Source: Venturia oleaginea (taxonomy: Eukaryota; Ascomycota; Dothideomycetes; Venturiales; Venturiaceae). Taken from it: a stretch of 64,000 bases of DNA. Each line of letters opens with the position of its first letter. Position 1 is the first letter of the stretch. The stretch covers positions 310,001-374,000 of the forward strand of contig JABMLP010000025.1 in assembly GCA_013176395.1 (NCBI GenBank), in the 5' to 3' direction. The position numbers and the translations under genes were made by a program. Positions 11,801-23,026 of this stretch are shown one piece after another. Below the pieces are notes generated by a model that was not told the origin of the DNA, made no database searches, and saw only the letters and a program-made list of their open reading frames with translations.

Positions 11801-14800
11801 GTTCTTGCAAGGTCTTCGAAAATGAGATCCCGAGGAGCTGAGACAACACACAGTGCCTCTGACCACGTCCAGTATTGTTCAAGCACAGATACATCAAAGT
11901 GGAAAGATGCGAATTGTAGCCACTTTGATTTCTCCGTCCATCGCCCAGCGAACAGCCGCGAAAATGAGCGCATTGCCTGAACAGCATTCTCGTGAGTTAA
12001 TTCACATCCCTTTGGTGTCCCGGTTGTACCTGAGGTATACAAACAATAACAGACTGTTTGAGGGTCGATTTTCGAAAGGAGAATAGGCGAGGAATTTGGA
12101 TAATCATCGTTGCTGTCTTCATCGAGGAACACGACTGGAATTGCAATTGATGAGTCCGCGAATCTATCGGCCCTCCTGTCCGAAGTTAGGAGTAGCCGAG
12201 CCTTCGAGTCATCTACGATAAAAGACTTTCGCGCAGGAGGTGCTCCTGGGTCTAAAGCCACAAAAGCACAGCCAGCCTTCATTATGCCCAAGATAGCAAA
12301 CGAAGCTTCGGGACATTTGTCGAAGCAGATGGCAACACGATCTCCGAGCGAAACACCATAATTCAACAGAAGGTTTGCCACACGATTACCTTCGTCATTG
12401 AGTTGCTTGTAGGTCCACTTTTGGCTACGAGCAGACGTCTCCACTATTTCATGAGCAAATTCAAGCGAAATACGTTCAGGTGTATTCTGAGCTTGTGATT
12501 CGACAAATTGATGCAGCAACTCCACAGGAGAGGGAAGTGTCGGTTGCCTAGCCGGAGTGATGGAGAATAGATCAGGCTTTCCCGTGAGCTTCAAGTAGCC
12601 GTCAGCATCAGGCGAGGTTACCAGATTGACTAGAAGAGCATCGAATTGGGCCAGGAGAATCTGAGCCTGTTCTTCAGGAATGACGTCTGACAGAAACGTC
12701 ACCCGTATGTTGAGGTCATCACCATTAGGTTCAATTTCCAGAGAGATTGCATACTTCGGCGGTATTAGCTTAGCCCTCCCTCTCTATGCAAAAACACATA
12801 CCTCTGAACTTGCAACTTCGTCGACAATTGTCCAAGGCGCTTTCTTTGCTGGTCCAGACAGTTTTTGGAAGGCAAATATCGTGTCGAACAATGCCTCGTT
12901 CTGCCGCCCCACCCAGCGTTGAATGTGTTTGTAAGGGGTGAACTGGTATCTTCTGATAGCGCCATTGAATTTCATCATGGCATCGAGGATCTCCCGGTTT
13001 GTCTTCGGCAGCTCGATTGCAACGGGCACTGTTGTCAAGCAAGGGAACGCGGCCCTATCAGAGTCCTTCACAGCATCTCTCCCAGATAGCACAACCCCGA
13101 AGGTGACATTAGGTTCGCCAACCAAAGCGGATAGCAGTTGCGCCCACGCGGCCTGCCCAGCTGCCTGGAGACTGATTCCTGCTTTTCTGCAAAGCATATC
13201 AAGCTCAGACACAGTCTTTGACCCTTTTCTTGACTGAAGGGCTGTCAGTCCCGTTGATTCTCGCAGGGGTTGGAGGCTTGGGAATTTGTTGATTGAGGCG
13301 TTTGCAAAGACATTTTCCCAATATTGCTTGCTCTTGTTGGTAATATCTTTGTTTTGTTCGAGGACGCTTGAGTTTAGAATGTAGCCCAACATTGGATATA
13401 TAGAAGCCGGCATCGATGGCTGTGCAGGAGTTTGATTAGCAGCCAGATCTTCCATTATTATGCTTAAACTGTGTGCATCATATAGGGCGTGAAGCATAGC
13501 AACATGCATATAGATTTTAGAACCCTCGTTGACGATTAGGACAGCCCACGGAGGCTGAGAAAGATTGCCATGGAAATCCTCGGTAGACGTCCTTCGCCAC
13601 AAGTCGATGTCTGCCTTTGAAGTTTGTTCCCGGCGCGTGATCTGAACTGGCATGTTGCAGAGTCCCGTGGAGTGTGATACCATCGCGAAAGATACGTGCA
13701 GGTCTTCGAGAGATACAAAACCAGTCCGCAACATGATATGTGATTCACGAACAGTTTGCCAAGCTGCTTCAAGGTTCTCGGTAGTCCACGATGAATCCAT
13801 TTCGTAGGTGGCATAGTTGACATACATTGACTTGGAGCGTATGAACTGGGAAAGGATCCCCATTTGAAGTGGAGTGCATGGAAGGACGTGTTGAACATCG
13901 TCCAGGGTGAGCGCCAATTTATAGCAGATCGAAGACTTGTGCTTCTTTTCAAACCCTTGGAAATCGAATGAGTCCGACTTAGATGGTGAAATATTGTTCC
14001 GCTCAATCAACAGGGCAACGTCGGAGATCCTTGGCTTTTCAAGAATATCTGCCGCCGAGATCTCAATGCCTTTGGCGTGTCGCAACTTTGACGCCAGCTG
14101 TATGGCTCCAATACTGTCTACACCCAGTTCATGTATTGTGCGCTTGGAAGAAAAGTGAGATGAATGTAGGTGGGTTATTTGCGAAACAGCTTCGATGACA
14201 TGCCGTTCATTGGGCGTGAGGATGATAGTTTCGTTGGCAATTCTAGCCCTAGTCGCAGAGCGAGGTCGCTGAATGCTTGGTTGCACTGCTTCGATGGTAG
14301 TTTGTGTAAATCCCACAAAATCAGTTAGACTCGAGGCGGGGTGCTGTAGAGACGAATTCAAGGCGCGAGCGAAAACTTGGAGGGTCTCGCAAGCGTAGTC
14401 TTTGGAGATGGAAGAACTGAATATCATTAGCGAAGTGTTTTTCACAGGAATATAGTATGCGCACTTACTCTTCGTAGTACAAATGAAAGGAAAGGGTATC
14501 ACTCGATGTATTGGGTATCAACTCTAAAATTACAGGAAACTACAAGATTGTTAGCAGACTCAATAGAAGAAATTGAGTTTGAGCTCATGCTTACATCCAT
14601 TTCGCCGAACTCCTCGACCAAAGTCCAAATCGACGCATCCAACTTGAACGGTTCTTGTTGAAACAAAAGCATTGTCGAAAAAATGCCCCTTCCGCCAAAC
14701 CCAAGCCCTGATTGGATGGTTCGGAGGGGCGTAAGCTGGTAAGGAAGTATATCGGCGTTGTTGGCATGCAAAGTCTCCAACAGATCGGTGTTGGTTACAA

Positions 14801-17800
14801 GCCCAGTCATGTTTGCGCGTATTGGAACTGTATTGAAGGTCGGTGCAACAAGCCTATCAAGCCCATCAATCGACAAGGTGCGTCCGCTAACGACATTGCC
14901 AAAGCAGATGTCAGCGTTTCCGAGCAAAGATTGCATTGTCTTAGCCCATGCACATTGGCCTGCACTGAGCACAGACACGGCGAGTTCTTTACAGCTCCTC
15001 TCAATCTCTGAAAGCTTGGTGTCCAGCTTGAGAGATTGTATAGCATGCGCACTGCCCTTGGATTGAAACAGTAAAGGTTCAAAATCCTTCATCTTCTCTT
15101 TCCAATATGAAAGGGTCGTCCTTGATCGATGTCTAACCATTTCCTGTAGAAAAGGCTCAAAAGTGACGGGCTCGGGCAGCAGATTACCATGGACAACGTG
15201 CTCTATTTCTTCGAGTAAAATATGCATTGCAGTTCCATCATGAAGTGCGTGATGGCATGAAAATTGTAGATGACATTCGTTCGGACCGTGGAAGACATTG
15301 AAGAAATAGGGTGGCTGGAAAGAATCCACTGCAAGAGGCAGTTCAGACATTGCTATTTCACTCGCTTCTTCGACCAGATCAACAGAATCGGGAATTTCCC
15401 TTGAGAGCCACTTCGGGCTATGGCTGGACAGGACAGCCTGTGCGAAGGGATATGCGCGATCATTAGTGCTGAGGAAAATTGTGCGTAAGATCTCGTGTCG
15501 CGAAATCATTGTACTCCAGCAATCTTTCAAGATATCGCCCTCGATCTTGGTCTGAAATAACATGGTATTGCAATAGGAGCTTGCCGAATTTGAGGATAAA
15601 CCTGCAGTAAGCATAGCTTCTTGTAGCGGCGTGCAAGGCCGAATGCTGGGGATAGTCAGCCCTGCTTTGTGGGCTCTGTCATGTATTGGCAACTTGACAT
15701 CGTGATGAAACACCGTTCCGGAATCTTTCGTGACCAAAGAACCCGGAGCCTCTGTCTGCTCCAACTGCTTTGCGAGACGAGCTGCACTGGGGTTCTGCAA
15801 AATCGTTGAAACCAGAATTGGGCGTCTCATAGCATCCCGCAAATGCGCTGCAAATCGAATTGCCAACACGGAGTCCAATCCGTGTCTGAAGAAAGAAGAG
15901 TGTTTCCCAATGGTTGCGGTGTCAACGTTAAGCACACGTGACAATGCGTGTGCAACTGTCCTCTCGATACTAGACCATTCTGTGTCCCCATTGTCCTTGG
16001 AAACGCTTCCACAGGCATCGAGTACTTGACCATCTAGGGTGTTGAAGCATGAGATCAATATTCTTTTGTCGACTTTGCCTTGCACGGTCATCGGAATTGA
16101 AGTGATTGGGATGAGAGCTGTAGGAATCATGTAGTGAGGCAGCGCACTAGCAAGGTCGTGAAAAGTAGAACCTACTAGAGCAGAGACACTGCTTATCGTC
16201 GAGATATCGAGAACAGAAAATCTTGACTCTTGGATAGATTGGGGAACCCAGAAAGTGACTAGCTTTGCAGTTTGGGATTGCTGGTCTCCAATGACCAAGG
16301 TCGCACAGTCAGAGATCTCTGGTTGGCCAACAATTCTACGGTTGATCTCGCCCAGTTCGACTCTTTGTCCTCTGATTTTGACTTGATCGTCTGTTCGACC
16401 TGCGAACACGATATTTTCATCATGAAGAAGCCGACCAGTGTCACCGCTCCGATACAGCCGCCCGTACTGAGGATGGATAAAAATCTTCTGTGAGTTCAGC
16501 TCGGGTTGGTTAAGATATCCTCGGAATACCTGATCTCCACCAAAGCAAAGCTCGCCGACGAACCCCTTGGGCAAGATCTCGTTGCTACGTGGGTTCATGA
16601 CGAAGGCCGAGGTATTGATCAGAGGCCGCCCAATGTTGTTGATGAGATCAGAGGAAGTCACTTCCGGCTTGACTGTGCATATGTTCGTGGTTTCGGAAGG
16701 GCCGTATCCTTGGTACAGCCCCTTGTCTGCCCAGGACTTCATGACCTTCTCGGTGACAGCTTCTCCGGCTGTAACAAGAAATTTGACCTTGGGAACTTTC
16801 TCAGGACGAACGAGGGCAGCAACAGTAGGCGTCATGCTGAGATGCGTGATGTCCAGCCTTCGAATCCAACTTTCGATGTCGCTAAAAAGTACATCATTGG
16901 AAGCAGAACAAAGGCACATGCCAGTGTACCAGGTGAAAAATATCTCAAAAACGGAGACATCGAAGGCTTGCGAGCACGCCTGCAGGAGCCGGTTTCCAGT
17001 TGAGACGGGATATATATGCGAAAGAGCTTCTAGATTGCTCAACAAATTTTGTTGGGTAACAACCACGCCTTTTGGAGTTCCAGTGCTGCCAGACGTGAAT
17101 ACAGTGTAGGCGGTCCTCCAGCCTTGGTAATCAATGTTGAGGTTGTGTCCCGGCATTGATGATGTATCTGCGGTATCAAGATCCAAAACCGAACAGAAAT
17201 CGCGTAGGGCCAAAGATATTGATGTCGGCGATAGACTCAAGCATATAGGGACAGAAGCTTCATTCACGATTGTTTGTATTCGCTCACGAGGTGTCGAAGG
17301 CGTGATTGGCAAATATCCTCTACCGGTCTTGATAACAGCGAGAATCGAAATGTAGAGTTCCAAAGACTTCTCCATGCAAATGCAGATCAGTTCCGAATCA
17401 GCCTCGACTTGTTTGTTCAGATGTCTTGCGAGGCGATTTGCTCGTTCATTTAACTGCTGGTAGGTTAGGGACGCGAATTTTTCCGACCCCTCTTCGATCT
17501 CCGTTGCAAATATGACCGCAAGCTCGTCGGGTTCTATCCGTGCGTACTTTTCGACCTTCGCGGCTAGGCCATGGGAGAATGTTGGAAGTTCAGGATGTGG
17601 GTTAGCAATGGACAGATCGTTTACCGGGAAACAGTTGTCAAAGTTCTCGATCAACATGTCGGTAGAGGCCACGACATGGTTGACAAGAGCCTCAATCTGC
17701 TCGAAAAGCAAGATGACCTGTTCCTTTGGGAAGACAGCTGGATGAAATGTCGCCTTGGCGAAAATGTCATTTTCTCGAGGCTCAACTTCGAGGGTCATAG

Positions 17801-20800
17801 GGCACTCCAATCTGTCATAGCTGTCAACGATCTTGACATTGCGAATGTCCGTGCTGTGGCTTTCCAGCGTTTCTTGCCAGACAAAAAGAACATTCCACAG
17901 GCTCTCTGCAGTCTGTATGCCGCACGCTTTTCTGATTGACTGTAATGATGCTGTGCCATGCTGAAGCATACGTCTGTTACAATGGTTGATGTCTCTTACA
18001 AGGTCGGAGAAACGCTTGGAGTGGGATATATTGATTCGTAGTGGCAGAGTCGACAAGCACGGTCCCACTACGTGTTCAATACCATCCACAGGCACTGTTC
18101 TGCCAGAAGTGACAGTGCCAATCACAACGTCAGATGTGCCAAGATATCCACCCAGAAGGTAGGTCAGAGCGGCTTGAAAAACTGTTTGCGAGCCAACACC
18201 AAGACCGAGAGCCCAGGAATGGACAGCCTCGAAACTTGTGGAGAAGCGGAAACGAAGGCATTCGATGTCGCCTGTAGTGATCTTACGTCCATTGTAGATA
18301 GGCATCGGCGTCGGTCGATACTCGTGCAAATGATCGTGCCAGTATTGCTGCGATGGAGAGGTGTCCAACCCTTCGTAGTAGCTCGCAACAAGATCGAATT
18401 GTGGCCGTTGTGTAATTGGCGTTGCGCAGACCAGGTCATCAAGGTCTTTGAGAAGCAAATCCAAACTCCATCCATCGTAAAGCGAATGATGGATCTTCAT
18501 CAACAAAGTCGTATGGCTATGAACTTTTTGAATTTGAAAATGCACTGGTCGAAGAATGTCGTCGTCACTTTTGAGAGAAAATGACCGAGTCAGTTGTGAA
18601 ACTTCTTCGATCTGGCCCTTGAGAAGATGTCTCCAACGAACCAGACCGAAAGGGTGCTTGGTAGAGTCTACGTGACAGAAGCCAGAACGTAGGATGGCGT
18701 TCTTGGTGGCCAGCTGTTCGAGCCATTTTTTAATATCGCCAATACCCCATTGTGGACCCAGTTGAAATTCCACCCAGTTACAGTAAGCCGCCGCATCCTT
18801 CATGGTCTCGACAAGCATCGAGGTTTGTAGGGGTGTGCAAATGATGATGTCTTCAATCTCAGATTGGAGAGGACGCAATATTGTGGCTTCGTAGACATCC
18901 CGGTGCACTTGAATAGTGGTCGATGTTGTTGGCGGAGCATCTGGTCCAACTTTCCTGATATCCAATTGTTGAAAGCTTGTGGCCTCTAATAATTGAAGTG
19001 GAGTTGCCGCGAATCCGGACCGTCGTAGAGCGCTGGCAGTCTTGATTGCTGACAGTGAATCCAGGCCTGACTGGACCGGACTAGCTTTCATATTGATAGG
19101 ATGGCCCAAAACTTGCTCCAGGATGCTACGAAGATGACTCAGGCCCGGATTTGAGATGTGTCCAGCCTCGTTGTCTTCGGAGTTCAGTTGAGATTCGTAT
19201 TCATTCTCAAGTCGTTTCCGGTCCACCTTTCCTGATGAAAGGCGCGGGTAGTCGTCAAGTATGACAGCATTCCCAGGCACCATAAATCCAGGCAACCATT
19301 CGCGACATGTGGCAAGGACTGTTTCAGCGGAGACACTGTCGGTGGCAAGGCAGAACACCACAAGGGTGCCTCGAACAACGATCGCTACTGCGTCCAAACA
19401 GCCTTCTGTCCGAGTCGCTGCATGCTGGATTTCTCCCAACTCAATTCGTTGACCGCGTAGTTTGACTTGACCTGAAGATATTCTTCCCAAGCACTCGAGA
19501 GACCCATCTGGCAGAATTCGAGCTCTATCTCCAGTTCGGTAGAGACGACCGTAGTCCTTTGTGTCAATGAAGGCTTCTGCGGTCTGCTTGGGTCTATTCA
19601 GATATCCATCCGCAAGCTGAAAGCCCCCAACGGCAAGCTCACCAACATGGCCAACAGGAAGAACTTGAACATGTCCGACGCTCAATTCTGCTTGCAGTGG
19701 GGCGACAATGTATGCCGAGACTGTGTCAAGAGGAAAGCCGATATTGCCCACATTGGAGCTCGAAGAAAATGCAGGCTGGAGAGTGCAGTGGATGGCAGCT
19801 TCCGTGGGACCGTACATACCCCACAAGATGCTTGCTTTTGATTCGTCTCCGCCAAATTCCTTGACTACTGCCGGAGTAAGCATTTCGCCGATTGTTAGCA
19901 GAAGCTTCAACGAAGGAACGTTGGCCCGTCGTTGAAGTAGGCCAGCAGCAACGGTCGGTGTGAGCTCGGCCGCATCGATTCTGAGACGTCGCATCACTGA
20001 TGGCAAATCGTTCAAGAGTCGTGATCGTTCACAGCATACGAGCGTGCTTCCTCTGAAGAGGGTGAAAAAGATCTCGAACATGGAAACGTCAAATGTTGGT
20101 GAAGCAAATTGCAGAAATCGATCGAATGATGGAATATGCCGATCATGGGCCAGAAGACTCTGAGTAGCCGATAGGTGGGAGACAGGGACACCTTTCGGCT
20201 GGCCAGTGGATCCACTCGTATACATGATATAAGCAGTGTCGGTGGAAGTAGCATTGTATGCAATTGAAGATTTCTTCTCATCCGAACTTGATGCGAGATG
20301 TTTGCTGTCTCGACCACTCACTACCAAGACGGATATGTCGGCAAAGGTCTTGAATTTTTCCTCCCAGATTTCACTGGTCACAACAACAGAGGCCGACAAA
20401 TCTTGGAGAATGAAGCGAAGACGATCGATTGGTGCATCTAATGGCAGTGGACAGAAGGCAGATCCGGTTTGTAAGATTGCGATCATGGCCATGTACAACT
20501 GCGAAGACTGAGGAAGCAGGATTGGAATGATGGGCTGGGTGGGATGTCTGGACATGTCCAGGACGGAGCAAATCCTGGTGGCTAGACGCACTGCTTGATG
20601 GTCGAGCTCAGAGTAAGAGATGGTTTGGGCGACCTCGTCACTTTCCTCAAATTCAATAGCGACTCGATTGGTGACGTCCAGCCATGGAATCAGCTCATGG
20701 AGTCGACTTGGTCCCAAAAGCTTCACTGCATTTTCGTTGAGGACGGCCAATCCAAGCTGTGACGTTCCCTCTTGCTTCTGTGCGTTTCTCAGCCCGTCGG

Positions 20801-21290
20801 AGGTTTTGGAGACAGCAGAAAGTGCATTGCGAAGTTCTACTTCCAGCTGAGCCAGGTGGTCGTCCGGAACATAGCCATGAGATGTCAGTTCTGCTTTGTT
20901 CTCCTCTGTTTGATAGTCGAATCGCAATGCCAATTCCGGAAGCTGTGATCCCTAAGGCATCGTCAGTAGAGCTCTCTTTAACAGATTGCCACTCACTGTA
21001 TCGATGAAAACGCCAGTGTCCTGGGAAGAAGCAGAATGCGACTCATCGAAGGCGCGATACTGGAAGTCTTCTCCATCTGTGGCAATATCGACAACGCCGT
21101 TGTTGCAGTGGAAAGATAGTCGTCCTTCGTCGCCGCTGTACGCCCTCAAAATGTTTGCCCAGGCTCGATATAGGCTCTCTTCAGATGCGTGCAAGTCATC
21201 AACTGTTCTTCTCGTGACAGTATCTGCCAGATGATTGCGAGATGAGTAAAGGTTTGGAAACCTCGTACACGGGATCGGATTCATGTTCAT
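5808..21290 (-). CDS. sidC: Ferrichrome/ferricrocin-type siderophore nonribosomal peptide synthetase (SidC/NPS2 family)
   Basis: Exons 21290-20997, 20951-14595, 14539-14469, 14416-12802, 12753-6010 and 5951-5808 give 5074 residues. Domain order is A1-T1-C1-A2-T2-C2-T3-C3-A3-T4-C4-T5-C5-T6-C6. A-domain cores are YTSGSTGQPKG (about 342), FTSGSTGTPKG (about 1383) and YTSGTTGTPKG (about 3018). Carrier serines lie in (L/V)DS motifs at about 730, 1792, 2342, 3431, 3992 and 4545. Condensation motifs are HHSLYDG, HHALHDG, LHALYDA, FHGLFDG, PHALYDG and HHALYDG: all keep the second His and the Asp. Three A domains with extra T-C units and a terminal T-C-T-C are typical of ferrichrome synthetases, which reuse the hydroxamate-ornithine domain and cyclise with a terminal C domain. 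The product is inferred to be a cyclic hexapeptide with three N5-acyl-N5-hydroxyornithines. Neighbouring sidA and the ABC gene support this. An acidic insert (about 4974-5016) interrupts the end of C6. Confidence 0.93.
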
Positions 21291-21994
21291 CTGCCTTTGA
21301 TCGAGGTCATATCATAGCAGAGGTTGGATGTTGGATCACGGTGGGTGAAGAGGGGGCAAGTGCAATGCAGTTCCTCCAGACTCGGGGTTGAGGTTGGAGT
21401 AGAATGCAAAGAGCAAACACATAACGGCCTAAATCTCTACTCGATGGTGGAAGATATCTATCTACACCAACAGGCGCGTCGCTGCTCGCGTCAAAAATCA
21501 TGATGACATTTAGTCCGGACGCTTGGAGCGCATAGTGACCCTGTATTACTGATATAACCTCGCCGTCCAACGTCTGGCCTTCACGTTCTCCCACAGTAAG
21601 ATACAACGTTCGCCGTCGACGAGCAACTCCCACTCCCGTCCTCTCAAAGCCAGCTGGGCGGCAATATTGCTTAGCACATCTCTTTCGACTAGATGCATAG
21701 GCGTATGCACGCATCAGGCCGCCGCACATGTCTGGTGAGTTGCTCGGGCACTACGCCGGCTCTATCACCCACCGCTGTCGCTGAATGCGTCTCCTCCCCA
21801 CGCCAATGGCATCTATCTCCGGTGCTACTATCTCCGGTGCTAGGAGTACCTTATCCCCCGGCTCGCTCTTCTTCTGGTCACGAGTCACCACTCGTCTGCC
21901 TCACCCGCTTTTCATTATCAGGTGACTCAGGACGAAGTGGACCCTGGCCCGCCGATTGGTTCCCCGAGGAATCGCCAGATCTCCGTTGGAACGG

Positions 21995-22003
21995 ATCAGA
22001 TAA
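21995..22003 (+). promoter_or_regulatory. Exact SreA/Urbs1/Sre-type GATA site, ATCAGATAA
   Basis: The 9-mer ATCAGATAA matches the ATCWGATAA consensus of fungal iron-responsive GATA repressors. It lies 705 bp upstream of the NRPS start and 992 bp upstream of the ABC start, so it could serve both. The match is seen directly; repressor binding is inferred. Confidence 0.6.
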
Positions 22004-22254
22004 CTCAACCCCAGCATAGTGTCACCGATCTACAGGTTCGCATTCGCTGCTTTCTCACTACATGAACTGTGACTAACTCCCGTTCGTGTGGCGTTGCTTC
22101 TTGCAGTACCACCGCCTTTTGGTCATCGACATCGCTTTCCTTGGCCAAGCATGAAATATGTTGATACGACTGTCATCTAGGTGGCACAGTGCGTTACTTG
22201 TTCTTTGCCCTTCGACAATACCTGAAATCCAAAAAAGCACTTCCGGCTATAGAT

Positions 22255-22266
22255 CGATAGCGATAA
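22255..22266 (+). promoter_or_regulatory. Paired HGATAR motifs (CGATAG, CGATAA)
   Basis: Two adjacent GATA-factor core motifs (CGATAG then CGATAA) lie directly next to each other in the divergent promoter. Short cores are common by chance, so they matter only together with the exact 9-mer about 250 bp away. Confidence 0.35.
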
Positions 22267-23026
22267 GATTACGGCGAGTTCTCAGAGTTGAATTACCAGG
22301 GTTTTGTCGATATTGATCTGGCCTTGAAGGACTTCAAAGTCAACGCTAACTTCGGGTTTGCGACAGTTATAGGCCAGCGAATTGACGAGGCCGCCATGGT
22401 GGTGGTATCCTGAGATGCTACATGATTCTGACCTGAAAAAAGATGCGAGGTGCTACTGTTCTCAAAGGAGAAAGAATGACGAGATCATTTCTACAGTCCT
22501 ATGGTTGGTCTGCATATAACTCTACTTTGACAAACATGTTTACAAATTGTACTCGGCGATAGTAGTGTCGACTAGACGCCATTGTACACCACTGGCCTTG
22601 CAGTGTGGTACAGGTGACGTTTCTGTGACCCTGCATTGACGGTTTAGCATCAAGATATGCATCAAGGCTCTGGAACTCACGGCACATGAACAAAATTGCC
22701 GCTTTCTTCTTGGACGTGGGAACGCTTCCTTTAGCAGTTATTCAATGGCCCAAGGCTACTGAGCTCCTGCCAGCTATGTCATTGTTGGCTTGGTGCCTTG
22801 GGCTCGGGAGTCGAGTCTTAGGCAAAGGCGGAAAACGCAACAGTCTGGTCATGAACACACGAAAAGCATCTTTTGTTCGCACCGCCATGGTAATATACAC
22901 TTCGGAGTAAAGAAGCCTCCGACTGGGTATTCAGGCACTGCTAACAACGGTAGGATGTTACTTTCATAACCTTTTGGTACCGGGTTTTTCCCTTCCCTGT
23001 CTATCAGCACACCACACAGACCGAAC

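Larger units (their letters stand above)
21291..23026. promoter_or_regulatory. Divergent promoter region between the NRPS and ABC transporter genes
   Basis: This 1.7 kb gap separates the NRPS start (21290, minus) from the ABC transporter start (23027, plus). It holds several HGATAR motifs, the sequence bound by fungal iron-regulating GATA factors: TGATAA on the minus strand at 21915-21920, the exact long site at 21995-22003, and CGATAG/CGATAA at 22255-22266. An ATTGG (CCAAT on the other strand) lies at 21955-21959, about 35 bp from the exact site. No protein family is recognisable in the reading frames inside the gap. Confidence 0.6.

Noticed and set aside
12754..12801. Alternative acceptor at CTAAG inside the fourth NRPS intron
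   Set aside because: It would leave a 33-nt intron and insert five residues; the 48-nt version is a more normal length and leaves CTAAG/CTAAT as the branch region.
21307..22019. Reading frames of 108 and 140 codons in the NRPS/ABC promoter
   Set aside because: No recognisable domain or splice support, and they lie in a region with regulatory motifs.
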